DNA of 64,000 bases from Azolla caroliniana (lineage: Eukaryota; Polypodiophyta), in contig JBHGNT010000003.1 of NCBI GenBank assembly GCA_043228905.1, positions 23,808,001 to 23,872,000 on the forward strand. Reading direction: 5' to 3'. The first letter of the stretch is position 1; each line of letters starts with the position of its first letter. This document shows positions 24,445 to 36,815 of the stretch, one piece after another. The notes beneath the pieces were generated by a model, which saw only the letters and a program-made list of their open reading frames with translations, did no database searches and had not been told where the DNA came from. Position numbers and translations under genes: made by a program.

Positions 24445-25399
24445 GTAAAGCTATGCCTCACATGTGTCTAATACTATATACAAATGCAATGACAAACAAT
24501 TATGGTGAAAGTGTGAAGCTATGCCTCATTGTAGACGCATGTGAGGCAAGCTAGCATGGCAAAATGATACTTGATGTAGTTAACTTTGGGTCAACCAAAC
24601 TTGGGCGACTAGAATTCGTTGACCCCAATTCCATGGACTTTGTACCATGGGTCCCGTCATTAAAATGTGTTCGAGATAATTTCTCCTTGAAACACAAACC
24701 AATGCACAATAGACTATAGGATAATAAATTATAAGAGAAAGAAGTGATTATAGATGCATTAACGAAATAAATATAGCAATACATAAACCAAAAATATAAA
24801 TAGAATTGTAGAGATAAATTGTATGGCCAGGAAACTTTGTATGTGTGGATAGTACAGATAAGGGCTCCTTATAATTGCGAAAAGCTATTGCATGAGTGCA
24901 ACGTGTTGCACATGTTCACTACCACATAATTTTATTATATGCTCTTCTCTACAAAATCTTTTCTTGGTATTGATATTATGAGAAGTTTATTAGGTTTGAC
25001 AATAAGGCATTTGATTCGAATTTGAAGTTTATAGGTTCAAAGCTCATGAGTTCTTCATGCTTTACATTCCTTTTGCTATCATCAATTGAGAATTGAGCAT
25101 GTAACTTCCAACATTCTCACTCAAGCTCAAGTACTACACAAATTATATTTATTTTAAGTTGATTTGCGATAATATACCAATACTTGCAACAATGGTTCCT
25201 ACATGAACTGAGATAATATACCAATAGTGTTCAAAATATCTAGTTGTATGATTATAGCATATAGCAATGATGCAACAATGGTTCTATATGTACATCTATA
25301 TATTTTGAACTTTATTACCAATATCCGGTTTGAATTTTGCATTTGCATCTAAATTTAGTTGTGATAGTTTACAATGTAACATAGCATGTTTGATGTGTA
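24445..25399. other. Intergenic, no gene seen
   Basis: It begins with the second copy of the short tandem repeat that hosts the hAT-like element (24470-24531). The rest is AT-rich with no supportable coding region. Confidence 0.45.
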
Positions 25400-27956
25400 A
25401 GTTGTAACAAAGGACTTGCTCTTGATTCTTGAAAACTGGCACTTAATAAGCATTTGACTACTTTTTGATACCACGCTCCAAGTGTTTGTTTTAAACCATA
25501 CAATGATTTTCTTAATTTTTAGACATATGATCAGGATAATCACGGTGTACATAACCCTCTGGTTGTTCCTATGTAGATTATCTCTTGTAAATCACCATTT
25601 AGAAGAGCTTTCTTTTACTTCGAATTGGTATAAATTCCATTTTCTACTAGATGAAAGTGAATTTTTTTATCTAATGGTTGACATTCTAGCAACTGGATTG
25701 AATTCTGTTGAGAAATCGATGCGGAATAAATCACGATAGACAAATAATGCGTTGAAATACGAATCATAGATCTGCCACAAAAGACAAGATAAAAACAATA
25801 GTACACAGAGATTTACGTGGAAACCCTAAAACGGGGAAAACCACGGGAACAGATTCTTCACTATACAAATAATGGATATACACAAGAGATGATTATAACA
25901 CTCTGTCGAGTGTATCAGCTACACAGGGCTCTTCGCATCTATTGTTACACACAGCTATGGTGCGGCTCTCTCTTCTGTCTCTCTCACGCTCTGTCGTTCT
26001 ATTTTCTACTCAGTTCTAACTCTGTTCATCACACATAAAGTTTGCCCTAGTTGTATATACATATACTTGCACAACTTTCTGGCTAGTTTACATGCGTACT
26101 TAGACTATTTACAAGTATAGTCACCCGAGTTGGCTATTTACACGATTCCGGTTTCGGCCTCGACCGTTCCTCATCAACTCAACTCCTGTTTTCCGACTCT
26201 TCGATTGTTGGCTTTCCGAATAGTCGGATCATCCTCCCACTGGAGGGACATATTCCCAACAAATTCTCCTCATAATCTAACCCATATTTTTTATCATACC
26301 CTTTAGCTACTAGTCTAGCTTTATGTCTAGAAATTGAACCATCATATTTATATATTTTTCTATTTTAACTACTTGAGAAATATCAACAAAGGGATAAGCG
26401 ATTAATCATATGTTAATCTTCGAACAAGATATCTTACCCTCATGGATCTTCAAGGTAGACGACGTAGTTTCTTTTCCATTAATTTCTCCTCCCGTCTTCT
26501 ATACTTGCTTCTCTATCCATGATTTGATCATATCATCAAAGGTTGTCTCTTTTCCTTTGACATTATTTGTACAGTCATAAAAATTACATCTCTATTAACT
26601 CTTAGTTCTTCCAAGGGCTTACATCATTTGTACATGTAGGATTTGCATACCATGAAGCTAACTCAACAAATTATATCTCTACTAACTCTTAGTCCTTTAG
26701 AAATCGTATTGTAACACGTACCCTTTATGTTCAAGGGAATAACCAAATAATGTACATTCTTCAAAATTTAAATTCAAGATCAGTCCTCAACTCATTTGCA
26801 CATAATTGATACATACATACACAACCAAATATTTTTAGGATAGGGTTGATTAATCTGGCTTTTTACTAGACCATGCTTCCTCTGGCATCAATGACTGCAG
26901 TCCTATAGTTGGGTATCTGTTAACTAGATCAACAAAATGAGGTACATTTTCTCATTTAATATGCATCTTGCAACTTCAGGGATTGTTCTATTTTTTCTCT
27001 CCACAACCCCATGTTGTTGGGTGTATATCTGCATGTGACATGTGAATTGCTTATGAGCTTCACAATTATACAAAAAAATTGAAAACTCCAAGGGAAACCT
27101 CGAGATTTTAATACTTGCATTTGGCTCACTTTTTAATATCTTAAAATAATGGCATACATCATACTCATCTTTGTCCAATTACATCCTTGTAAAATCATCC
27201 ATAAATGTAAACATAACATCGATTACCACCAATAGATACCTCCTTTGTTGGTTCCCATACATCTACTTCTAATAGTTATTCTTTCAAATAGCAATCTAAC
27301 TTGTTTCCCAAATTGACAAGCCTCACAATGAGTTGCAAATTTCCATCTTCAAATTTTGGCAAACCATAAATTAAATCATGTGATTGCGTTTTATTTTATT
27401 TTGTTGGTAACTGGCAATCAATTGAATCCTTGACAAGGATATTCTACAAAGCATCCTCTTACATGCAATCCTTAGAAATGTTAGATTTTTGTAATCGTAT
27501 GTACACGGAATACACAAGACAAGCAATTTCTTAGGTCATGCACTTTGTCAAGGGATATTACCAACATGATCTATACAATGCTTAGTATCATCACCAATTT
27601 GAACATAACCAACGTCTGTAAGTTTCCGAACAAATGTTTATCACAAGACATGATTACTGCATCAATATACCAATTCATCATTATGATCCCACGTAAGACA
27701 TTTGCGATTGTTTTGAATCAAATGTTGAGCCTTGCATGTTTAACTCTTTTGTGATCATAAGAGAAATTACGTGATCAAATCTTGGTATTGCATCTCTAAC
27801 ATAAATAGAAGTAATAAAAGCTTTCCAATTATCATCTTCCCTTAATCCACCCAACATATATGCAACTAAGTAGTCATCATCAACTAAACTTGCAAGTGAT
27901 GTTTTTAAAACGTAATCATTTACTGCCATCAAAAGTAATTTCTTCACATTATTCAT
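25400..27956 (-). mobile_element. Decayed Ty1/copia retrotransposon
   Basis: Fragments of a copia polyprotein lie in the right order on the minus strand. A Gag-like part at 27956-27681 contains YLVAYMLGGLREDDNWKAF. Near 27640 is a pre-integrase-like piece, and at 27178-26924 an integrase piece with QQHGVVERKNRTI. Reverse transcriptase follows in two blocks, one with KARLVAKGYDKKYGLDY near 26340-26265 and one with VYGLKQTLGAWYQK near 25530-25440. Stops and frameshifts break every part. The two RT blocks are separated by a solo LTR. No own LTRs could be identified. Confidence 0.75.
25706..26261. mobile_element. Solo LTR (556 bp) inside the copia relic
   Basis: The segment begins TGTTGAGAAA and ends TTCCCAACA, so its ends are the inverted pair TGTTG/CAACA. 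The 5-bp sequence AATTC stands directly before (25701-25705) and after it (26262-26266), a proper target-site duplication. No internal domain follows, so it is a solo LTR left by recombination between two LTRs. It interrupts the RT coding sequence of an older copia element. Confidence 0.85.
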
Positions 27957-28755
27957 TAGGAAGAGACATTTATCTTATTGATCATTCAGAATATTTATGG
28001 TGCCTCAAGATGAAGATTCGCAACATGTTTGACCTCATATTTCCATTTCCTTTTTCAACCTACACTTCTATTTACAAACCCATTATGACTTTACAGAGAC
28101 AAACATCAATGCATGGCTTATAACTGTGATGTTTTGAAGTAAAAATTATAAGCTTTGGGGATGAATTTTTTCCAAGATATCTTGATCCATGTATACCATG
28201 CGCCATCAAAAGTAATTTCTTCACATTATTCATTAGGAAGAGACATTTATCTTATTGATCATTCAGAATATTTATGGTGCCTCAAGATGAAGATTCGCAA
28301 CATGTTTGACCTCATATTTCCATTTCCTTTTTCAACCTACACTTCTATTTACAAACCCATTATGACTTTACAGAGACAAACATCAATGCATGGCTTATAA
28401 CTGTGATGTTTTGAAGTAAAAATTATAAGCTTTGGGGATGAATTTTTTCCAAGATATCTTGATCCATGTATACCATGCGCCATCAAAAGTAATTTCTTCA
28501 CATTATTCATTAGGAAGAGACATTTATCTTATTGATCATTCAGAATATTTATGGTGCCTCAAGATGAAGATTCGCAACATGTTTGACCTCATATTTCCAT
28601 TTCCTTTTTCAACCTACACTTCTATTTACAAACCCATTATGACTTTACAGAGACAAACATCAATGCATGGCTTATAACTGTGATGTTTTGAAGTAAAAAT
28701 TATAAGCTTTGGGGATGAATTGTTTCCAAGATATCTTGATCCATGTATACCATGC
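27925..28755. repeat. 277-bp unit, three tandem copies
   Basis: Units start at 27925, 28202 and 28479, each exactly 277 bp, and are almost identical; one clear change lies in the third copy (GAATTGTTTCC for GAATTTTTTCC). Because of this, the same 81-codon open frame appears repeatedly, which is not evidence for a gene. The left edge cuts through the copia Gag-like fragment, so the expansion is younger than that element. Confidence 0.93.
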
Positions 28756-29447
28756 CCTAAATTGTCATCAAACCTTTGCAGTATGAAATGCTTCATCTGT
28801 TACATTAAGGTGAATTACAGTCATGAAATTATATCTTACGTGACAAATAATGTGTGCGAGCATACAAAGAAAGAATGGCCTAAAATAATGAAGGCCAATA
28901 TTAACATAAGCTTTAAGGAGGAGATAGCAACAGCATTACATTATTATAATTTAGAAGGCATATGCATTAGAAGTTTTGAGCTCTAGTGTAATACACTATT
29001 ATAACTTTGCTGTTAAGTGCTAATGCCTCACTGTCCGAAGTACCATTCGTTAAAATTTTAGTGCATCATCTGAAATGCCTCACCAGAAAAAAGAAACATT
29101 AAAAAATGTTACTTATTTCAAAATATGCTCTCTCAATCATAGAAAATGGGTTTATAAAACAACAAATGGTTATAGGCAAATATTATTTGCATGAAACCGG
29201 CAAATTAAACTTTATTAGGAACAATGAAAGCATTATACCGGTAACAAGAACAAGGTCAATTTGTTATTTCATATTGAGGCATTTTACGATTTGTTCCTTT
29301 CCCCGTAGTCTCTTAGAAAACACTCTATGATGTACATTTTGGAAAAGGAATTGCTGCAGACAATACCTTTTTTCCTACTGATGCCTGGACAAAAAGGAGG
29401 TCATATAATCATTTTCTTTTTTCTTAACAAGCCTTGAAATGACAATG
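28756..29447. other. Intergenic 3' of TIM44
   Basis: It holds the 3' UTR side of TIM44 and otherwise nothing that can be supported. An 88-codon open frame (28720-28986) starts in the tandem repeat and has no family resemblance. Confidence 0.45.
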
Positions 29448-32400
29448 CTAAATGATGGCTTGAATCCCCAATTGTTGCATTTCTCGGAGTTGCCATTGTG
29501 GAAACAATTCATCCTCGTCCATCTCTTCTGGGCTCACCTGTTGCATTGCCCATGCATAATATACAGTAAGTATATCATCCTTGGCACCTTGTGTTATCTT
29601 CCCATGTTTATCTCGCACACAAAATATTTGCTGTGTCTGAAACTGAATGTAAAAACCAACCGCCAAATGGAAACAAGTATTAGCAGGGAGAAATTTGGGA
29701 AGACAAACACCAAATTACCCCAGGGTATTTTAAAATTCCTATATTTTAGGCATTACCATCGTAGAAAAAAGCAAAAAAACAAATGCTGGTTTGTGTAAGG
29801 TCGTCACTACAGAAATGATAACTAAGACATGCTTCATCTCTTTTACAGAGAATTTTTGTATTGCAATTGTAACTTATCACAGTACTATATTTTCAGAGAA
29901 AATAACCAAAGAAGTGGATTATGTAATATCATTACAGTAATAATGATGATTGGAACATTGCCCATCAGCTTCGTCTCTTTCAATTCTATGTCAGAAATGT
30001 GGAGAATCTGTAAATAAGATAAACCCCTAAATTATATGATAAGAACAGGGGCAAAACACCTTATTATATCGACAGATGTGAGCACACCTTATTATCAAAG
30101 AAGATCCCTTGAGACTCATATGCCCTTCGTTCAGCTCTACAGCGATCAATCACTTCTCTACTACATCGTGTCTGGAGTGCCTCAATATCACCCTGTATGA
30201 AATTTGAAGCTATAAATCCTATGGCAGTAACCCTTATTAACCGTCTTTTATGGTTGCCATAAGATATATTACCTTCAAATAAGCTTGTAGAACATCTCGA
30301 GCATTTTCCTGAACCTCAGACAGAAAATCTGGAAAAGTGAATGTCCTGGCAATGACGGAAGGCACAGTTGGGTCAAGTTTAGCATATATCCAGTAGATAC
30401 AATGAAGTTGTACAGGTTATGGGAACTAACGGATCTCTTTTTCGAATCTCCTTTAATGCCATAGCAGTTGCAGTCTCTCCAAACAAAGATTCATTTAAGC
30501 TGTGGAGAACCATAGGTCATGATTGCATGACATTAAACCAATACTGAAGTTCAAAATTATATGTAGTTAGCAAGACATACTCTTGTATCTTATGCACCAT
30601 TGGACTATCACTTGTTTCCCATTTCTCCCTCAGATCCTCAGCTATCTAGTATTCAAGTTTTGCAAAATGCTTTAGACAGTTCAGCCTAGACAAACAATAG
30701 TTCATAATCAATTGATCAGTTAGTTACCTCTTGTCCTTTAAGAATTACAGGATGTTTCTTCACTCCTTTGAATCGCTTATATATCTTATTTGACTCAGCC
30801 TATAAATCACATTGTTCAACCATACAAACTACATAAAAATACGACAACTTCACTGAAAAAACACTACAAAATATGGTGTCTAGTTAATTTTGATGGCAAT
30901 TATATACTAAATAATACAACATTATAATCCCACCTTCCCTTTAAAGAAGTCCCAACGTTTTTCCCATGCAGATCTTTTCTGAACAACAGGAATCATAGCA
31001 GTACTACTACTTCTTGGTGCATTAGATGCTTCAGGGTATTTTGCCTTTTCCTTTGCTCTCACCCTTGCCTTCTTCGATGAAGATGTGGTCAATTCCTCTT
31101 TGGCAATATCATATCCTTGCTTTGCAATATCAATTATTTTTGTTCTTTTCACTTTATCTAAGAGAAAAGAGGCTGAAGAGGAAAGTGATCTGAATGGATT
31201 CACAAATTTACTGAAAAATGAATCAGTTCTCGGAATTTCACTTTTACGGGACTCTTTTCTCTCTGAACTCGAGGAGGTTGCATACGCACTACTATCCTCT
31301 TTTGGTATTTCCCTAGAATTTTCTTCAGTTGTGAAATTAACAGATTCTTTAACCTGCAAAAGAGCCTAATTTTTTAATTACATGTTTGAAATATTTATGG
31401 AGGGAACAAAATCTGATAGAAGAATATAAACCTAAAGCTAAACTTCAATTATTTAAGCATACTTTCCCACGATTTTTTATTGTCTCATGAATGAAAAGGA
31501 ACCTCAGCCTATATAAATAAAGAATAATTTCCCTGCAAATATAGAAGCTAAATTCCTGTGGATTGGAGGTATTATCTCATAATTGCCTATCATTTCATGC
31601 ATAACCTCAGCCCAGTACTTCCCAATAATTGTATATTATTTGATGCCTAAAGAGGGAAACAATTTCCCAAACACTATAACAAAGAGCATCCTTCTCCATT
31701 TTCAATGCTTATAATTTATTCAAAACCAAGTTTAAATAACATCATACCTGCGATGTAACTCCCGAAACCTTCTCTTTAGTCTCGTGAACTTTCTCCTTCA
31801 CCACAGACGAAACCTAAAACAAACAAACAATCTGAATTTACCAAAATACCCACTTTCTACCTTAATAATACATATTTCAGACCAAACAATACTTGCACAC
31901 CTTCCTGGCTCTGGCTTCCGCTTCTTCGCGAACCACATCCACGTGTTTGTATATCCTATCTGCGGTCTCCTTTGTTCTGCATGCGCCATTTTGTCACCTC
32001 TTCCAACATCAGGTCCTCCCTCCTCTCAGGGTGGGAATGAACATCTGCGTGCTTTATATCCGAGCACAATTTTTGTTTGAGCCTAATAAAATAACACACT
32101 GTTGAGCACACAGCTAGCAGGGGCTTCAGCCCCTGACACTAGCTGGAGAACTCGGCTATTTACCTGCTCTTGAGATCGCCCACCTTCTCTTTCAGCTCTT
32201 GTATAGATTTCTGCAACTCCGGATTTCTGAGCAAAAAGATAAGAACAAAATCATAACTCATCGTCAACTTTGACAATCACCATCCTCATCATCGACGATG
32301 ATATCATGGCCATTCTCATCATCAGCAATGAGGATATCACTGTCATCCTAATCATCATCAATGATGATATCATGGCTATCATCATTCTCGTCCTCAAATG

Positions 32401-33648
32401 ATTTGAATCATCATAATTATTAAGGATAAGGTATCCTTGGTTTGCAAAAATGCCAAACAATCTTTTCAGCTCCTGGTTAGAAATTATTTACAAAGGAAAC
32501 AGAGTCCATTGAAAATGCTTGATAACGGGAACAAAATCCAGCCGAAATAGATAGAACTGCTACATAATGTGTTCAGGAGAAAGGTACCCTCATTCTCTAA
32601 AATGTTAACAGAATTATTGAAGTTCCGAGTAGAAATACTTGTGACGGAAATGAAATAATAATAAAGCTCTAGAATTGTAAATGTTCTACTAATTCTTATA
32701 GATATGTGGTGTATTCTTATGACTGCTATCATTTTATTTGTAAAAAAGAACTTGGACCATATATTAAACATTTTTACGCATTGATCACCATCATTCAAAC
32801 AGCAGTATTTGAAATGAAGGAAAATATTTGGAAAAACAAAAACAGTATTCTTGTGCACTTACTTGTCCACTTCTCCTTTCAATCGTTTGGAGAATTCTTG
32901 AAATATGCCCATATTCCGAACATGTGAATTCATGCATCTAAGTGGAAATAACGGGCCATGTACATGGATTTGTAACTGCATAAAAAAGCCACAATTGTTT
33001 CTCGCTAAGCTATTTATGGATTTCACTTTAATTTTTTCCCTGTGTGCACTGTGGATATATTTCAGATAATTTCAATGTTCTAACTTCGTGTGCGCACCAT
33101 ATAGTTTCTGTGTAAGCTATGAAAAAGTTGAAGTAAATACTAAATTATACAACTTTCGATAAGCCCACAATTATACATTTCCTTCGTATAACTCTTAAAT
33201 TCTGCATTTTTCGCTATGCTATGTACAGGAACCTTACATTACACATTCTTTGTATGCTGTGAATGGAATTCATGTGAACATTAAATTATGCCATTGAGCA
33301 GCAACATTATCAAAACATTACTACCTTGTGCTATATAATTTCTCATAAACCATAATCCCCATATAGTTTCTATCTGGGCAAAGTATACTATCACATAAAC
33401 CCTGAATTATAATATTCCCATAAAATCCTAAAGGATACATTTTTTCTATGAGATCTAAATGATATACTTCACACGATCCATTCATTTCCTATGCAAGCTA
33501 CGCACAGATTCCGCACAAAACCGTCAAACCAATCGGCACAGCAAAACAGAAACAGAGACAAAAAGAAAACAAGAAGTACCTGTCGATTCCATGATCCATG
33601 AAGAATCTGAACTGTTCGAGCTCTGAAGAGACGTTCTGCAACAGTCAT
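29448..33648 (-). CDS. TIM44: Mitochondrial import motor subunit TIM44
   Basis: Thirteen coding exons on the minus strand: 33648-33580, 32975-32863, 32226-32164, 31976-31901, 31813-31748, 31353-30934, 30799-30728, 30645-30581, 30499-30431, 30345-30273, 30192-30088, 30007-29936, 29642-29448. All junctions are GT-AG with consistent phases, giving 485 residues. The N terminus (MTVAERLFRARTVQILHG) is Arg-rich without acids after residue 5, as expected of a mitochondrial presequence. Then come GIFQEFSKRLKGEVDKNPEL, a long charged helical region, the motor-binding middle (SAWEKRWDFFKGK) and the Tim44-like domain ending VYYAWAMQQV and WQLREMQQLGIQAII. TIM44 tethers mtHsp70 to the TIM23 channel on the matrix face. 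The acidic Ser-rich insert of exon 6 is poorly conserved. Confidence 0.93.
32270..32420. repeat. Imperfect GATGATATCATGG repeat in a TIM44 intron
   Basis: Units containing GATGATATCATGGC and CATCATC alternate across about 150 bp inside the intron between coding exons 2 and 3. They create spurious Met-rich open frames on the minus strand. No coding role. Confidence 0.6.
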
Positions 33649-33660
33649 GGTTGCTTGGAC

Positions 33661-33695
33661 GGAAACCCTAATCTGCGAGCAGAAACCCTAAAAAT
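33661..33695 (-). promoter_or_regulatory. TIM44: Two telo-box motifs upstream of TIM44
   Basis: AAACCCTAA occurs at 33663-33671 and 33683-33691, just upstream of the TIM44 start codon. Telo-boxes near the transcription start are typical of plant genes for translation and mitochondrial functions that are active in dividing cells. The role here is inferred from position. Confidence 0.5.
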
Positions 33696-33907
33696 ATAGA
33701 CCGCAAACATAGGTGTCACACTTAGGGTTCTATATAGAAATAAATGGGAAATTTACCAAAATATCCTTGATGTTTAATTAAACGCCGCAAATACCACTCA
33801 CATTGAAAGGCGTAAAATTCCCAATGTGTTTAAAATTCTTGCTGTCTCCACTATTTCTTTTGTTCTTTGTATTATGTAGTTATGTACCCACCTCTTTCAC
33901 ATAGATA

Positions 33908-34462
33908 GCCATGGCCCATGGGCCTGGTTTCAGCTCAAACCAAATAGAACCGTTGAGCTATGGTTTAAGTTTTTAACTATTTATCGGTTCCAAAATAATT
34001 AAATGGCTTGGTTTGGTTTGGATTACTTCTAAACAGTTCGGCTTTAGTTTGGTTTGGTTCGAAAACTCCGATTTATCGGTTTATAAGTTTAAGTGGTTTG
34101 GTTTAAAGGTTTATTGGTTTTCTTTTTCTTTTTCTTAATGATTTATTAATTTAATGGTCTAATTAATGTTTTTTTATTGATTTAACTTGAATGTTTATTT
34201 GATTTAATGGTTTAATTATGCTTTTTTATTGATTTAATTAATTTAACTTAAATGCTTATTTAATTTAATGTGTTTTTGTTTGTTTCATTTTCAAATTAGT
34301 TTGACTTAAATGGTTTAGCTTACCTTTTCTCAAATGATTTGGTTGAATGGTTTTAGAGTTCATAAACAGATTGGTTTGGTTTTTGTTTTATATGAATGAT
34401 TCGGTTCAGTTCTATTCTATTTTCAAGGCAACGAAACCAAACTGGGCCCATTGCTAGGTTCA
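33908..34462. mobile_element. Possible second hAT-like, GGTTTGG-rich element
   Basis: The left edge reads TAGCCATGGCCCATGGGCC and the right edge GGGCCCATTGCTAG, recalling the termini of the element at 23787. The interior is the same kind of GGTTTGGTTTGG/TTAATTTAA sequence. I see no clear 8-bp target duplication, so the boundaries are approximate and the assignment is tentative. Confidence 0.4.
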
Positions 34463-36060
34463 GCGAGAAGGGTTCAAGACTCATTGGTTGCCCATATGTC
34501 ATTATAGGATGTAGGGCTTGTATGCTTCCTCTCTCGCCTTTCCCCCCCAAGTTTCCAAGATTTCTCCCTCAAGTTTTCTCTAAGTGTGTTTGCATTGCCA
34601 CAAAATATAGTGTGACCAGAAACAATCTACATCTCATAACTCATTCACTTGCTCAATCAATGAAAACTAGCAAATCTTCTCACAAAGATATGGAGCATAG
34701 CGGTAAGATTGGACACATTGACCCATCCACACGAGAATGTTGTACTATTGTGTTGAGGAGTCTCAACTCGAGACTTTAATGTTTCCCAAGGGTGGCTCTT
34801 ATCTAATTATAGTGAGGGTGTCTTGTTCTTTTCGTAGGTGGTATGGGACATCTTCCAAGCCAAAGTTCGTTAACTCTCTTTGATAACAATGTGATCTTAT
34901 ACGTATTTTAACTTCTCATGCACTCTATTTGAGTGTTGTTGAGTTAATGTCAATGACCCAACAATATTATGATGGGTGTAAGAGTACCCTATCTTCCATA
35001 AGAAAACTCTCAAATTCCCACCACTTGAACTCTTCTTCAAGTCTCAAGGACCTTTCCATCACCGTGTTGCATCCATATTCTTGACATTTCTCTCCTATAT
35101 GGTGTTTTCCTTCCTCCATGGCCAAAATACTAGTCATTGAAGTATAAATTCATATTGAATGTCCTAAAGTTGTGATGCCTCACTTGTTCTAGTGACTTAC
35201 CTTTTATTTTCAATGGTTAGGTGGTATGTGAGGTTTGGTCAGCATTCTTGCATACTTTGTAAAGCATGTAGGCCCCCCTCTACTGGCCATGTTAGCTTGC
35301 TTCAATTGCCTTGCTAAGCGTGGGTCACATTTGATGTCTCATGGAAATAAACTTCTAGCAAATTGGGAGCGATTGAAATATTGGCATCATCTTCTGGTAT
35401 GGTTGGACTATCCTTGAGCTTTCTTTTGAGAGGAGTAAGCTTGTCTTGCGGAACATCGAGGAAACCATTCAATTGTGGGATTTCTGTGACATCCTCTTCC
35501 ATGTATTGTTGATTGGACTCTCTCATTTCAAAAAAATGAAGATGAAAAAGGGGTAAAACAAGACAAGAAAAGGAGGATGAAAGGTTCAACCAACATTGCT
35601 CGAGATGCATGACACCAAATCCCCTGGAGGCAACACCATTGAAAGGGATATGACTTTGCCAATGACGTTGCATGTTCGAAATATACCTGGCACAACTCAC
35701 TCTTTGCTTTTCTATCAAGGGTATCTTAAGACAAGGACACGACTCTCTCTTTGCTAGGGCATCTTCAGATGGCGCACTTACCACTTTGACTCATTTCGAT
35801 GACATGGTACATTCCAATCAAGTAATGCTTCATTGGGGACCTGAAACGTGGAACATTGGTCACAACTGCTCCTATTTACTTCTTCTCTCTCGTCGAAGGC
35901 ACCAACTCATGAAATGTGAGAGGCAACTTGTAACCCTTCTGATTGGGGGGGGGGGGGGGGGGTTGCCGACACTTGTCCATTGACGGAACCCAGGAGGTCC
36001 TTCGTTCACACCTTACCATGAGGTTGTTTGCTGGCACGTGAGTTTTCTCTCGTTTTACAC
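34463..36060. other. Intergenic upstream of CIPK, unassigned
   Basis: A stretch with several medium open frames (longest 156 codons, minus, 35784-35314) but no recognisable domain. It includes an uninterrupted run of about 18 G at about 35945-35962. It may be old transposon sequence; I could not assign a family. Confidence 0.4.
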
Positions 36061-36067
36061 ACACGTG
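36035..36067. promoter_or_regulatory. Pair of G-box/ABRE-core motifs
   Basis: CACGTG occurs at 36035-36040 and again at 36062-36067 (as ACACGTGACA), 27 bp apart and about 750 bp upstream of the CIPK start codon. Paired CACGTG motifs are binding sites for bZIP and bHLH factors, including ABA-response factors. The link to CIPK is inference, and a long repeat array separates them from the gene. Confidence 0.35.
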
Positions 36068-36069
36068 AC

Positions 36070-36500
36070 ACACATACTCTCTCTCTCTCTCTACACACAC
36101 ACACTCTCCTTTCACTCTCTCTCCAAACACACACACACTCTCTCCTTCCTCTCTCTCTACAAATACACACACACACTCTCTCCTTTCTCTCTCTCTCTAC
36201 AAACACACAGACACACACACTCTCCTTTCTCTCTCTCTACAAACACACACACACACACACTCTCCTTTCTCTCTCTCTACAAACACACACACACACACAC
36301 TCTCCTTTCTCTCTCTCTACAAACACACACACACACACACACTCTCTCCTTTCTCTCTCTCTACAAACACACACACACACACTCTCTCCTTTCTCTCTCT
36401 CTACAAACACACACACACACACTCTCTCCTTTCTCTCTCTCTACAAACACACACACACACTCTCCTTTCTCTCTCTCTACAAACACACACACACACACCC
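36070..36500. repeat. CT/CA compound minisatellite
   Basis: About ten units of roughly 40-50 bp, each made of CTCTCCTTTCTCTCTCTCTAC followed by (AC)n of varying length, fill this stretch. Long open frames on both strands (Ser/Leu/Thr/His-rich or Cys/Val/Arg-rich) are translations of the repeat. It ends about 300 bp before the CIPK start codon. Confidence 0.95.
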
Positions 36501-36815
36501 ACACCATGCTCGTGATTCCAATCCCGCGAGATATACGCTTCCATTTGATTTAATGCACAGAGAAAGAAGACGAAGAAGAAGAAGATGCTGATGATGACGA
36601 CGAAGAAGAAGAAGAAGAAGAGAAACAGAGAATTTTACAGAACACAAAAAACAGAGAGTTGCTGTGAGGAAACAAGAGATATGAACCCTTAAAGTCATCA
36701 CTAATCCTAAATTCATCCCTGTAAACTGAGACATAAACTCCTCTCTAGCTAACCCCAAACCTTAGATTCTAACCCCAACCGTAACCTGCATTCTTTTTGT
36801 GCTTCTTCTTCTGCC

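Noticed and set aside
27860-28677. Identical 81-88 codon open frames repeated three times
   Set aside because: They result from the 277-bp tandem repeat and show no coding signal of their own.
27925-28755. CRISPR-like regular repeat
   Set aside because: The units are contiguous 277-bp tandem copies without spacers, in a plant genome.
35314-35784. 156-codon open frame, minus strand
   Set aside because: I see no recognisable domain, no splice partner and no repeat-family match. Kept only as unassigned sequence.
36028-36591. Long open frames (up to 187 codons) on both strands
   Set aside because: They are translations of the CT/CA minisatellite, with repetitive His/Thr/Ser/Leu or Cys/Val/Arg text and no domain.
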